A stretch of 39,059 nucleotides of DNA from a virus. Both the position numbers and the translations under genes were made by a program. Shown in pieces: positions 22,675 through 30,500 of the stretch (the first letter of the stretch is position 1; the number at the start of each line of letters is the position of its first letter). The stretch lies in IMG/VR virus record IMGVR_UViG_3300034980_000151, positions 1 through 39,059 of that record; one strand, written 5' to 3'. Below the pieces are notes generated by a model that saw only the letters and a list, made by a program, of their open reading frames with translations, did no database searches and had not been told where the DNA came from.

Positions 22675-22965
22675 ATGGAAGAACAAGAGAAAAAGATATT
22701 ACAAGAGTGCAAGATTCAGTTGGAATACCTAAACGAAAAGTTTGGAGAAACAGGAACAACGAACGCACTTTTACCAAAGATTAATAATGCTTTATCCCTC
22801 CCCCCGAAGGTAGAGCCAAAAGAGTTGAGCGAGGAAGAGAAAGACAGAATAATTTCATTGGTTCACACCACTCTTGGATTCTACATTGATGGCGAAAGCA
22901 CGGAGGAAACTTACCATAATCTATCCTGTCTCTTCACCCAAGAGAACAAACCTAAAAAGGAATGA
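22675..22965 (+). CDS. Small acidic accessory protein
   Basis: A 96-residue acidic protein with the AGACA start signal. It is helical with a PKVEPKELSEEEKDRI linker. It overlaps the next gene by ATGA. Unknown function. Confidence 0.6.
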   Translation: MEEQEKKILQECKIQLEYLNEKFGETGTTNALLPKINNALSLPPKVEPKELSEEEKDRIISLVHTTLGFYIDGESTEETYHNLSCLFTQENKPKKE

Positions 22966-23156
22966 GACAGAGCTTAGTATTTGAAAAGGTTAACACAGAA
23001 CCTTGCCCACACCACAAGACTCACAACATGGGGTATGTAGAGCGATTCGACTGGGCAGAGAAGCAAATAAAAAAAGGATTGGAACAAACTCAATGCGAGG
23101 AATGTAAGCGTTGGTATTTTCCATCCGAAATGGGCAAACCTAAAGAGAAGCAATGA
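22962..23156 (+). CDS. Small zinc-binding-type protein
   Basis: A 64-residue protein with CPHH near residue 15 and CEEC near residue 46. Two metal-ligand pairs in so short a chain suggest a zinc finger. It overlaps both neighbours by ATGA. Unknown target. Confidence 0.6.
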   Translation: MRQSLVFEKVNTEPCPHHKTHNMGYVERFDWAEKQIKKGLEQTQCEECKRWYFPSEMGKPKEKQ

Positions 23157-23392
23157 ACCACCACAAACAACGCGCAGAGCGCATAGAGAGAGCATGTAAG
23201 GAAGTAAGAACACTTACAGGAGCATCAGACCACAAATGCACAGGAACAACGCCTACCGAGGCTATGCTAAAGACCATTGAATGGGTATCAAAACAATTTG
23301 AGGTTGAGCCCGTATCCGTAACCAGGATACTCGGTTTTCGGATAAAGAAAGAGGCAGCACCAATCGAATCATTTATAGAACGGATGACATGA
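23153..23392 (+). CDS. Small basic accessory protein
   Basis: A 79-residue basic helical protein (HHKQRAERIERACKEVRTL) with ATGA overlaps on both sides. A nucleic-acid-binding role is possible but unproven. Confidence 0.6.
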   Translation: MNHHKQRAERIERACKEVRTLTGASDHKCTGTTPTEAMLKTIEWVSKQFEVEPVSVTRILGFRIKKEAAPIESFIERMT

Positions 23393-23703
23393 AAGAGAAC
23401 GAAGAAAAGGATAAAAAGTTTTGGGTTAACGAAAGCAAGTTTCTTCAGTGTGAGTGCGGAAACTGGATGCATGAGCAATATACGTTTTCGGGAAGCGAGG
23501 GCGAGAATATGTGCCCGATATGCGAACACGCATGGGTGAGTGATATGCTGAGAATGTATAAAAAGCTACTAAAGGAGCTTTGTGATCCGTCAATGTCAAG
23601 TGAAGATTTAAAAAACCGAATAAAAAAGGGGGTATCTGAGCTGCTAATGATAAGCCCTCAGGACTTTGATGGAATTGGGCTTGAGGTCTCTGATTACATG
23701 TAA
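23389..23703 (+). CDS. Zinc-ribbon-type accessory protein
   Basis: A 104-residue protein. CECG (21-24) and CPIC (43-46) form a probable zinc ribbon. The C-terminal half is helical. Overlaps the previous gene by ATGA. Such small ribbons often bind nucleic acid or RNA polymerase; the target is unknown. Confidence 0.6.
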   Translation: MKENEEKDKKFWVNESKFLQCECGNWMHEQYTFSGSEGENMCPICEHAWVSDMLRMYKKLLKELCDPSMSSEDLKNRIKKGVSELLMISPQDFDGIGLEVSDYM

Positions 23704-23714
23704 TATTTAAGCAA

Positions 23715-24116
23715 ATGGAAGAAAAGAGCAAAGTGAATCCCGTAATAAGAGAAGCAATGAAAATAGCGTCTAAAGACGTTAAGCCTCCCAAATGCGTAAG
23801 AGATGGTCTAGTAGACAAATCACCCCAACCCCTACTTAGTGAGGAAGAGATAGAAAAAGTTGTTAATGAGTATGTGGTAGATATTGGCGATGCTCATTAC
23901 ACAAAGGAAGTAATCAGAGAAAGAGACTTCGAGTTTTTAATTAAAGGTTTACATAAGGCGTTTGCCACCCCTCCCAGAGAGTTAACAGAAGATGACTTTG
24001 CGCACCAAGTTTTTGAGGTAGCAAACAAACTAGCGACCAAGGGATACGGGAATGTCGCAGTAATGATGCACGGAATACACAGAGAATTAGTAGAGACTCC
24101 AAACACAGAGACATGA
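23715..24116 (+). CDS. Accessory protein of unknown function
   Basis: A 133-residue helical acidic protein (EEEIEKVVNEYVVDI, ELTEDDFAHQVFEVANKLAT). It overlaps the next gene by ATGA. No motif recognised. Confidence 0.6.
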   Translation: MEEKSKVNPVIREAMKIASKDVKPPKCVRDGLVDKSPQPLLSEEEIEKVVNEYVVDIGDAHYTKEVIRERDFEFLIKGLHKAFATPPRELTEDDFAHQVFEVANKLATKGYGNVAVMMHGIHRELVETPNTET

Positions 24117-24307
24117 AAATAGCAGTAAGATATAGTGACGCTACTGCCGATTCAATTAGAACGGTTGTAGTTGATATTTCAGACGAAACACGACCAGATG
24201 AGGACGCTTATTGGGATGCCGCATGCGATGCTTTGGATGAGTTGGAGATAATAAGTAAATGGCATAGAGTGGAGGGCGTAGTTAAAATTTCACCAATACA
24301 ATATTGA
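24113..24307 (+). CDS. Small acidic accessory protein
   Basis: A 64-residue acidic protein with beta-alpha character (MKIAVRYSDATADSIRTVVV, then DEDAYWDAACDAL). Unknown function. The gap 24308-24359 holds only two very short frames of 8-9 codons. Confidence 0.55.
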   Translation: MKIAVRYSDATADSIRTVVVDISDETRPDEDAYWDAACDALDELEIISKWHRVEGVVKISPIQY

Positions 24308-24359
24308 GACATGAGCAAACCAAGAGAACAGAAGCCATGACAAAAGAGACTAAAGTATT

Positions 24360-24563
24360 ATGAAGGTAGAGTTTACAAGTATCGAGCTCGGTAAATTGTT
24401 GCACCGCCATAGGCAATGGATATTTGACGAAATCCGAGAAGTGTTAGAAAAGGACAACCCGAAGTTTGCTGAATACGTTGACGAGTTAGAGGCGAGAGTT
24501 GAGGGCCAAGAGTCACTAAATCTGATAGGCATAGAACCCTACCAACACGAAACCGAACCATGA
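24360..24563 (+). CDS. Small acidic helical protein
   Basis: A 67-residue protein with coiled-coil-like helices (IFDEIREVLEKDN, EYVDELEARVEGQ). Overlaps the next gene by ATGA. Unknown function. Confidence 0.55.
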   Translation: MKVEFTSIELGKLLHRHRQWIFDEIREVLEKDNPKFAEYVDELEARVEGQESLNLIGIEPYQHETEP

Positions 24564-24751
24564 ACACCAAGACTAAAGAACAGGTAATAGAGTGCGAGCA
24601 TTGTGATGGTGATGGATATACCGTAGAAATGACCCTTGATGGATACGATCAAGACGGCTGTCAAGAGTGGTGGCCCGTTCAAGTTCAATGCGAGCCATGC
24701 AAAGGAAATGGAACCATTGAAAAGGCAATAGAACAACTACGGAAAGAGTAA
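24560..24751 (+). CDS. DnaJ-type zinc-finger small protein
   Basis: A 63-residue protein with two C-x-x-C-x-G-x-G motifs, CEHCDGDG and CEPCKGNG, the hallmark of the DnaJ central zinc finger. It has no J domain. Similar mini-fingers are frequent in phages. It is the last gene of the accessory cluster, 20 bases before the late virion gene. Confidence 0.7.
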   Translation: MNTKTKEQVIECEHCDGDGYTVEMTLDGYDQDGCQEWWPVQVQCEPCKGNGTIEKAIEQLRKE

Positions 24752-24758
24752 TAATGCG

Positions 24759-24766
24759 TATCTTTG
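24759..24766 (+). promoter_or_regulatory. TAnnTTTG element of a likely late, leaderless promoter
   Basis: TATCTTTG ends 4 bases before ATG 24771, so the start of transcription would fall at or next to the start codon. No good TTG lies 17-21 bases upstream. It may need a phage factor. Confidence 0.5.
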
Positions 24767-24770
24767 TGGT

Positions 24771-25763
24771 ATGGCTATCACTATCACGAACAACACCCAT
24801 ACGATTGACCTTGTTTACGGAAACGGCAGCAGGCTATACTCGATACAAAAGAACGATTGCGGAATTGAATTAGAGGGAGATAAAGTCCTACTATACGATT
24901 CAGGGGTAAGCCCCAAAGACCGCCACGAAATAGATTACAGCGATGTCTCTGGTGAAACAAGCGGAACAACCCTATACACCACAATAAAGGGCTACATAAA
25001 CAGCCAAGCGACTGACTATAATCTTGAAGTGTTAAAAGGCAATGTAGAGGGCTCTACGATGGTAAGCATACGCGGCCATGACAACACAGTGCCCAACGGC
25101 GGTCCGTTTGGGTTATCTCAGGGCTTCGGAGGTGGTGGTTATCAATTCGATCAGAGTGCCATTGCCGCCGTAGCCGCATCGGTATCAGTAGCCAGCACAG
25201 ACAACACCAAGGACAATGTAGGCAATGTTGGAGCTCTAACGGTAAGGGTATTTGGTTTAGATTCTAACGGTGATGCTGCCACAGAGGACTTAACCCTAAC
25301 AGGACAGACAGAAGTAACCACATCCGCTAAATTCACAGCGGTTCATCAGTTGCTAGTATTAGCCACAGGCAGCGAAAACGACAATTCAGGCACGCTATGG
25401 TGCGGAACAGGAACCTTTACAGCGGGCGTTCCAGCGGTTAGAATGCTATCTATGACACCAGGCTTCAACATCTCTTTATCTGGTTACTACGTTGTCCCGA
25501 CAGGAAAGATTTTTTACCCTCGGCAATTCATAGCCACGGTAGGTTCATCTAATAAGGATGTTCAGGTGCATATTGTAACGAGCGCAAGCGGAATACAGCA
25601 CTACACGCAGATAGAATTCGGAATAGAAGGTGGAGACTTTACTACGGACATAATAGCACTACCAGGCATACCAGCGAGGACGCACATATCACTAAGGGCT
25701 GGCGGTGGTGCTGCCTCAACAGATGTAACGGCTATAATTGCAGGTGAATTGATAGATGTATAA
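24771..25763 (+). CDS. Beta-rich virion structural protein
   Basis: A 330-residue protein rich in Gly, Thr and Ser without signal peptide. The section ALTVRVFGLDSNGDAATEDL, then SENDNSGTLWCG, follows a beta-domain pattern frequent in capsid-decoration or fibre proteins of marine phages. It starts the late region and is followed by a promoter and the packaging genes. A capsid-decoration or minor capsid role is the best guess. Confidence 0.65.
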   Translation: MAITITNNTHTIDLVYGNGSRLYSIQKNDCGIELEGDKVLLYDSGVSPKDRHEIDYSDVSGETSGTTLYTTIKGYINSQATDYNLEVLKGNVEGSTMVSIRGHDNTVPNGGPFGLSQGFGGGGYQFDQSAIAAVAASVSVASTDNTKDNVGNVGALTVRVFGLDSNGDAATEDLTLTGQTEVTTSAKFTAVHQLLVLATGSENDNSGTLWCGTGTFTAGVPAVRMLSMTPGFNISLSGYYVVPTGKIFYPRQFIATVGSSNKDVQVHIVTSASGIQHYTQIEFGIEGGDFTTDIIALPGIPARTHISLRAGGGAASTDVTAIIAGELIDV

Positions 25764-25778
25764 AAAACACTAAATTTG
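25749..25778 (+). promoter_or_regulatory. Bacteroidetes-type promoter before the packaging genes
   Basis: TTG (25749-25751), a 19-base spacer and TAAATTTG (25771-25778) match the consensus fully. The ATG at 25784 lies 5 bases behind, so the transcript would be leaderless or nearly so. Confidence 0.7.
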
Positions 25779-25783
25779 TGTAG

Positions 25784-26047
25784 ATGGTGACAGAAATAAT
25801 CCTTTTCACGTTAGCACTGATCTGCATGAGCATAGGGCTTATCCTTCTCGGAATCTGGGTAAATGGAATGATTAACAACAGGAAGCCAAGGAAAACATTA
25901 CAGGACATTATCAACGAAGGTTCACCCCACATACCGCTAAAGACGCGGCAAAAGATCGACCAAGACAGATTTTACACGGAACACGTAAAGCCGCTAGACC
26001 TAGATTTTGGCGAATACCCAACAATAAAGGAACCAGTTAATGGCTAG
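25784..26047 (+). CDS. Small membrane protein, first gene of the packaging unit
   Basis: An 87-residue protein. Residues 3-26 (TEIILFTLALICMSIGLILL) are a transmembrane helix, followed by a basic NNRKPRK turn and a polar tail. It is probably transcribed without leader (TAnnTTTG 5 bases upstream). Holin-like topology is possible but one span with a polar tail proves nothing. Confidence 0.6.
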   Translation: MVTEIILFTLALICMSIGLILLGIWVNGMINNRKPRKTLQDIINEGSPHIPLKTRQKIDQDRFYTEHVKPLDLDFGEYPTIKEPVNG

Positions 26048-26061
26048 ACCTACCAAATACA

Positions 26062-26601
26062 ATGATTAAAAAACGCGTATACGTGATACTGAACCTAGAA
26101 ACCCTCAGGACTAAAATTGGGTTTTCTGGCAATACCAAAGTGCGTATGCAGTCGTTAATGGCCGCGAGTGGGTGCAAGATGAAGCTAATTTACCATACAA
26201 AACCAGTTGCAAACTTTGCGGAACTAGAACACGACATGCACGTTCTGTTCAGTGATAAGAGGTATTTAGGCGAATGGTTCACGATAGACCACAAGATTGC
26301 AGCCATTAGACTAAAGTCAATGGTATACCATCCCGACCAAATCACAGACCACTACAAAAACGGCAAATCTATATACGATCTTTCCGAAGCACTCAATGTA
26401 TCCAAGGACGGCCTAATGGCATACCTATATAGCAAAGGTGTTCGCATGCAGAAGTATAAGAGAATACCCGTAAAGCAGGGGAAAGAGCAAACAACCATAA
26501 AGGGAAAATCCTTATTAGAGATGGTAAAGGCTAACAATGAAAGGATTGCCAAAAAGAGGGAAGAGGCGAAAAAACAGAAGTTAATTATTGTAAATGCCTA
26601 G
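26062..26601 (+). CDS. GIY-YIG-like (T5orf172/MUG113-type) nuclease-fold protein
   Basis: A 179-residue protein. Residues 7-75 (VYVILNLE, TKIGFSGNTKVRM, AELEHDMH, GEWFTI) follow the T5orf172/MUG113 form of the GIY-YIG fold: KIG (18-20), Arg28, Glu54 and GEWF (70-73). Residues 95-125 form an HTH-like segment. It lies just before the terminase genes. Nucleases near terminase can be homing enzymes or take part in end cutting; which applies is open. Confidence 0.7.
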   Translation: MIKKRVYVILNLETLRTKIGFSGNTKVRMQSLMAASGCKMKLIYHTKPVANFAELEHDMHVLFSDKRYLGEWFTIDHKIAAIRLKSMVYHPDQITDHYKNGKSIYDLSEALNVSKDGLMAYLYSKGVRMQKYKRIPVKQGKEQTTIKGKSLLEMVKANNERIAKKREEAKKQKLIIVNA

Positions 26602-26686
26602 AAAACAATACTTTAACAACACATTAGTCTACTTGCTACACGGGGTGGAGACAACCGTTTTAAAAACGAAAAATAACGGTGGGTAA
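26594..26686 (+). CDS. Possible 30-residue ORF between nuclease and TerS
   Basis: It reads MPRKQYFNNTLVYLLHGVET and 10 more residues. It starts in the end of the 26062 gene and ends in the start of the TerS gene, so it fits the overlap style. It is very short and covers the inverted repeat at 26654, so it may be chance. Confidence 0.3.
   Translation: MPRKQYFNNTLVYLLHGVETTVLKTKNNGG
26654..26680 (+). promoter_or_regulatory. Inverted repeat at the TerS start
   Basis: ACCGTT (26654-26659) and AACGGT (26675-26680) are perfect complements around an A-rich core that holds CGTTTTAAAAACG. It overlaps the GTG start of TerS. It could be a translational hairpin, or a packaging (cos/pac) signal, as these usually lie at terS. 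Confidence 0.45.
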
Positions 26687-26969
26687 GTTTGAGAAAGGCA
26701 ATAGCGCAGGCAAGGGTAGGGGTAAGGGCGTTCCTAACAAAACAACAGCCGCTAACCGTGCTATGATACAGGCCATTATAGATAGTCAAGGAGACAGGCC
26801 CCAAAAGGAAATAGAGAAGCTAGAAGGGAAAGCGTATGTAGATGCAATCTTTGTCCTTTACGAATACGTAACACCGAAACTAGCGAGAACAGAAATAGCA
26901 GGGGACGGCAACGCGCCTATATCAATAAATATTACCAAGACGTATGCAGCTGACTCTAAAACAGACTGA
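26679..26969 (+). CDS. terS: Terminase small subunit-like protein
   Basis: A 96-residue basic protein with a GTG start. The N-terminus FEKGNSAGKGRGKGVPNKTT has the G-N-x-x-G-K-G-R-x-K-G-x-P-N-K-T-T pattern of phage small-terminase/DUF5681-like proteins. It lies directly before, and overlaps by 26 bases, the large subunit gene. The small subunit recognises the packaging site. Confidence 0.75.
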   Translation: MGKFEKGNSAGKGRGKGVPNKTTAANRAMIQAIIDSQGDRPQKEIEKLEGKAYVDAIFVLYEYVTPKLARTEIAGDGNAPISINITKTYAADSKTD

Positions 26970-28257
26970 GGCATTTGATTACTTGGAAGACAAGACAACC
27001 AACGAGCTATTATTTGGAGGAGGTGCAGGAGGAGCTAAAACAGTTCTTGGTTGTTTGTGGCAGTTAACACGTAGATTACAATACCCAGGCACTAGAGGAC
27101 TGGTAGGTAGATCAAAACTAAAGACCCTAAAAGAAACTACGCTGAATACCTTTTGGGAAGTATGCAAAATGCAGGGCATAACCTCAGACCATTACCAGTA
27201 TAACGCCCAGATGGGTATTATTGAGTTCAACAATGGGAGTCAGATTCTACTTAAAGATTTGTTTTACTATCCTAGTGACCCGAATTTCGACAGCCTTGGT
27301 TCATTGGAGATAACCGATGCCTTTATAGATGAGTGCAACCAAGTAAGCGTAAAGGCAAAAAACATGGTCAAGTCGAGAATACGATACAAGCTCGATGAGA
27401 ATGGATTAACGCCTAAGATGTTACTAACATGCAACCCCGCAAAGAACTGGACCCACTCAGAGTTCTACAAGCCGAGTAAGAGCGGAACACTACCTAAAGA
27501 CAAGAAATTCATACAGGCTTTATTGGGTGACAACCCGCATATATCAGAACACTATAAGGCCAATCTACTAACCCTAGACAAGAACAGTATCGAAAGGCTG
27601 TTACATGGCAATTGGGACTATGACGCAGACCCAGATACATTGATGGACTTCGACGCAATAAGCGACCTGTTTAGTAATGAAGGTGTAAAGGCGGGCCAAA
27701 AATGTATAACGGCCGATATAGCCAGAATGGGTAAGGACTCAACGGTATTGGGTGCATGGGATGGGTGGCGCTTAATAGAATACGAGAAATACCCAGTAAC
27801 GACTATTCCCGAATCAGTAAACCATGTTAGAGCAATGGCAACGCGTCACGGTATAGGTATGAGCCAAACGGTAGTAGATGAAGATGGCGTAGGAGGAGGA
27901 GTAAAAGACACGCTATACTGTCAGGGTTTTGTCAATAACTCAACACCACTACCTGAAAACGGTAACATACCCAACTATAAAAATCTCAAGGCCCAATGTC
28001 ACTATTACATGGCAATGAAGGTCAACGCAAGGGAGGTTTATACTGGATGTATTCAAGGTGTAGATCGAGACACACTAACCGAGGAGCTAGGAGCGGTAAA
28101 GGGCTACCATACAGACACGGACCAAAAGATACAGGTAATGCCAAAGGAGAAGGTAAAAGAGTTGATTGGTAGGAGCCCTGACATAGCAGACATGGTAATG
28201 ATGCGGGCTTTCTTTGATCTTAAAAACACGGGACAATGGCACGACAATCTAAAATAA
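26944..28257 (+). CDS. terL: Terminase large subunit
   Basis: A 437-residue packaging motor with both domains. ATPase: Walker A GGGAGGAKT (25-33) and Walker B DAFIDE (125-130), with the coupling motif LLTCNPAKNW (160-169). Nuclease: Asp258 (TADIARMGKDS), Asp312 (VVDEDGVGGG) and Asp413/Asp416 (SPDIADMVMM). It is full length, with the small subunit before it. It cuts the concatemer and pumps DNA into the prohead. The packaging type cannot be fixed from this sequence. Confidence 0.95.
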   Translation: MQLTLKQTEAFDYLEDKTTNELLFGGGAGGAKTVLGCLWQLTRRLQYPGTRGLVGRSKLKTLKETTLNTFWEVCKMQGITSDHYQYNAQMGIIEFNNGSQILLKDLFYYPSDPNFDSLGSLEITDAFIDECNQVSVKAKNMVKSRIRYKLDENGLTPKMLLTCNPAKNWTHSEFYKPSKSGTLPKDKKFIQALLGDNPHISEHYKANLLTLDKNSIERLLHGNWDYDADPDTLMDFDAISDLFSNEGVKAGQKCITADIARMGKDSTVLGAWDGWRLIEYEKYPVTTIPESVNHVRAMATRHGIGMSQTVVDEDGVGGGVKDTLYCQGFVNNSTPLPENGNIPNYKNLKAQCHYYMAMKVNAREVYTGCIQGVDRDTLTEELGAVKGYHTDTDQKIQVMPKEKVKELIGRSPDIADMVMMRAFFDLKNTGQWHDNLK

Positions 28258-28274
28258 AGACATACGCATACCTT

Positions 28275-28406
28275 ATGACTAATTACTATCTGGATTCAGA
28301 TACAGGGACCGCGTATAGGGTTATCATGCTAACCACCAATGAAGATTGGTTTATAGGACTAAGAGAAGAGCATAAGCAGGAAATACTACTAACACTACTG
28401 AATTGA
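28275..28406 (+). CDS. 43-residue ORF between TerL and the tail gene
   Basis: It reads MTNYYLDSDTGTAYRVIMLT and 23 more residues. It ends in a TTGA overlap with the TTG start of the next gene, which argues that both are translated in one chain of coupled genes. Acidic, unknown function. Confidence 0.5.
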   Translation: MTNYYLDSDTGTAYRVIMLTTNEDWFIGLREEHKQEILLTLLN

Positions 28407-29062
28407 TCGAAATAACAATAGAGGAAACAGTTTACGAGATACCACAGGTAAAGGAATTTACCATTGCTGATATAGTGCGGTTTGAAAAAGCTGATGAAAG
28501 CCATAAGAGCAGAGGTATTAAATACTGGGCTGAGATCACACAGATACCATACAAGGCACTCAGGAAGCTAGGCAACACAAACTACCAGGAACTAACCTAC
28601 CTAGTTCAGCAGGAATGGGACAGCTTTGGAGACAAGGCCACAGAAGAAGCATTGCAAGATATGAGTGTGGAGAAGGTAGACATAGGCGGTGAAGAGTATA
28701 GCATACCCCAGAACTTAGGCGAGTTACCAATAGGTAAAATATCTGATTGCGATTTGTATGCAGAGGCCAACGTGGATGGTGACGGCAACATAAAACCTTG
28801 GGCCTATTTTCCTTACATGCTGGCTATTATGTGCGAGCGTGAGGGGTGGGATTATGAAGAGGAGATAGGTTCCTTTCCAGAGAGCACGAAGGAAGTATTC
28901 TCCAAGGCCAACGCCCTACACGCCATGGCAATACATTTTTTTTTTCTAGGGATAGGGCAAGGCTACGAGATAAGCATCAGCGCAGGGTTAAAGGAGACAG
29001 TGACGAAGGAAAATATATTCGCGCAGGCGGGAACAAGCTTGAAGAACACTACAGTAGCATGA
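28403..29062 (+). CDS. Tail-assembly-chaperone-like protein, short form
   Basis: A 219-residue acidic protein with a TTG start overlapping the previous TGA. Codons 178-181 hold ten Ts (28936-28945). A -1 slip there opens a frame that runs without a stop to 29229 and gives a 275-residue long form. This short/long pair with a shared N-terminus is the pattern of the siphovirus tail chaperones gpG/gpGT. The family itself is not recognised from sequence. It lies at the start of the tail block, upstream of the tape measure. Confidence 0.7.
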   Translation: MIEITIEETVYEIPQVKEFTIADIVRFEKADESHKSRGIKYWAEITQIPYKALRKLGNTNYQELTYLVQQEWDSFGDKATEEALQDMSVEKVDIGGEEYSIPQNLGELPIGKISDCDLYAEANVDGDGNIKPWAYFPYMLAIMCEREGWDYEEEIGSFPESTKEVFSKANALHAMAIHFFFLGIGQGYEISISAGLKETVTKENIFAQAGTSLKNTTVA

Positions 29063-29229
29063 TGTTATTTAAACGATTAGCGGACAACCTAACAACGATA
29101 AACCGTATGTATCGCCTAGACGCTAAGTATGCAGAGGACGTGCCTTTAGAACAGGTGTTAATGTTTACATCTATGACGGGTGATATTGACCAAGTAAATG
29201 CTAACTTTAACAATCCAAAGCACAGGTAA
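28403..29229 (+). CDS. Predicted -1 frameshift product (long tail chaperone form, joined at about 28945)
   Basis: Codons 1-181 are those of the short form. After the T run the ribosome slips back by one and reads TCT AGG GAT from 28945 on, giving 94 further residues to 29229, in total about 275. There is no stop in that frame between the T run and the ATG at 29059. The extension contains KYIRAGGNKLEEHYSSMMLF, then the 29059 chain, and looks like real protein. An alternative is a length error in the T run. Confidence 0.6.
28936..28945 (+). promoter_or_regulatory. T10 slippery sequence for programmed -1 frameshift
   Basis: Ten Ts followed by C. In-phase codons are CAT TTT TTT TTT CTA. T-TTT-TTT allows perfect re-pairing of both tRNAs after a -1 slip. 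The zero frame goes on for 38 codons to TGA 29062, the -1 frame for 94 to TAA 29229. Confidence 0.65.
29059..29229 (+). CDS. Downstream part of the frameshift product; possible separate ORF
   Basis: A 56-residue frame starting ATGATG in overlap with the TGA of the short form. It is open upstream of this ATG as far as the T run, so it is more likely the tail of the frameshift protein than an independent gene. It could also be made by re-initiation. It ends in a TAATG overlap with the next gene. Confidence 0.55.
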   Translation: MMLFKRLADNLTTINRMYRLDAKYAEDVPLEQVLMFTSMTGDIDQVNANFNNPKHR

Positions 29230-29750
29230 TGTCTAGTTTCATTCAGTTAAAAGATTTATCAGACATTTGGTCCGAAATAGTAACGGATTGGAAAGAGAAG
29301 GACTTAAATTACTTCTACGGCATTCCTGCTAATGCTGATCTTGACGGTGAGGCATCCTACCCTATGTTGGTGTTTCAAGTTCCAAGATTGGTAGATGTTC
29401 CCAACCAAGACAGCCATAATTCTTACGGATCATGGGCTATTACAGTAGACGTTTTAGACATTGTGCATAGTGAGATAACCAACGAGGAGTTCGGTGAGCA
29501 TGTGAACAGAACAAACGACATGATACGGGCCCTAGTTCAGCGATTCAGGGACAACTACAGATACGATGGAGCCATCAACAGCAAGACAATTAGCTTTGAG
29601 ATAACCACACAACCGTCATATACAGACCTTTTTCAAGGTGCAACGGGTGGAGAAAGCCCTACGGCGGCTACTGCTGGGTGGCGTTGTGTGTTCACTATCC
29701 AAGATGTGGCGGCAACACAGGCATGTATCATTAACGATTTCTTTGATTAA
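29229..29750 (+). CDS. Tail terminator / minor tail-like protein
   Basis: A 173-residue alpha/beta protein. SYPMLVFQVPRLVDVP, then WAITVDVLDIVHS, then a MIRALVQRFRDN helix and ATAGWRCVFTIQDV form the N-to-C pattern of small tail-completion proteins in Bacteroidetes phages. It starts in the stop of the frameshift gene and ends in the start of the gp10-like gene. The exact role is inferred. Confidence 0.6.
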   Translation: MSSFIQLKDLSDIWSEIVTDWKEKDLNYFYGIPANADLDGEASYPMLVFQVPRLVDVPNQDSHNSYGSWAITVDVLDIVHSEITNEEFGEHVNRTNDMIRALVQRFRDNYRYDGAINSKTISFEITTQPSYTDLFQGATGGESPTAATAGWRCVFTIQDVAATQACIINDFFD

Positions 29751-30220
29751 TGGCATTTGAAGCAACAAGAGACGGAATAGAAAGGTTTGCCCAAGAGCTG
29801 ATAACGGGCATACAGAAGGATATGGTAGATCGTGGTAAGAACGCGAGCCATAACCTAATCAACAGTATTAAGCCACGCTTTATAGTATCCTTGGATGGAT
29901 TTACAACAGAGTTTGAAGCACTAGAATACTGGAAGGAAGCAGGTAGTGGCAGGAAACCAGGTAAAGTCCCTAAGAAATTCTACCAGACCATCCAACAGTG
30001 GATGGATGCCAAGGGTGGAATGACTCATTTGTCAGCCTTTTTGATTGCTCAAAAGATCGGTAGAGAAGGTAGCAAGGATTGGCGAGAGGGTAAACCAAAT
30101 ATATTTACCACGCGCATAGATCAGATGGAACCACAGTTACAGGGTCATATATCTGATGGCATGGAAATAGACATAACCAAGCCTGTCTTGCAGGCGTTAA
30201 AAGAAATGGAGAGGGTATGA
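29750..30220 (+). CDS. HK97 gp10-like neck/tail completion protein
   Basis: A 156-residue basic protein. An N-terminal helix with LINSIKPRFIV and a central EYWKEAGSGRKPGKVPKKFY segment resemble gp10-like tail-completion proteins (Leu-x-x-S-I plus a Gly-rich loop). Neighbours are tail genes on both sides. Overlaps the next gene by ATGA. Confidence 0.6.
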   Translation: MAFEATRDGIERFAQELITGIQKDMVDRGKNASHNLINSIKPRFIVSLDGFTTEFEALEYWKEAGSGRKPGKVPKKFYQTIQQWMDAKGGMTHLSAFLIAQKIGREGSKDWREGKPNIFTTRIDQMEPQLQGHISDGMEIDITKPVLQALKEMERV

Positions 30221-30435
30221 ACGCAGAAGAGTATTTAAAAAAGGCCAATGTAAACATGCGTAAGAAGCTGACGCGGCCTGAACTTAAGCAGCATTTAATT
30301 AACTTTGGGGAGCAGGTGCAGGAAGATGTGTTACAGGCTGTAATAGGTCTAAACAAAACGATGAGGGATAACCCAGAGATGGCCCAAAAAGTAAAAGAAG
30401 AAACAGAAAAAGAACAAAAAGAAAAAGATAATTAA
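30217..30435 (+). CDS. Small charged helical tail-operon protein
   Basis: A 72-residue protein that is lysine/glutamate-rich at the end (EETEKEQKEKD). Probably a coiled coil or disordered. Its place between tail completion and tail structural genes suggests an assembly helper. Unknown. The 65-base gap after it shows no clear signal. Confidence 0.55.
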   Translation: MNAEEYLKKANVNMRKKLTRPELKQHLINFGEQVQEDVLQAVIGLNKTMRDNPEMAQKVKEETEKEQKEKDN

Positions 30436-30500
30436 CCAACTATCCGCGCCCGCTACCTGTTAAGGTTTTAAAGCGATAAGGACGGACCAATAAAAAACCA

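Noticed and set aside
24311-24362. Two frames of 8-9 codons before the 24360 gene
   Set aside because: Too short to support as genes, though the second ends in ATGA with the 24360 start and might couple translation.
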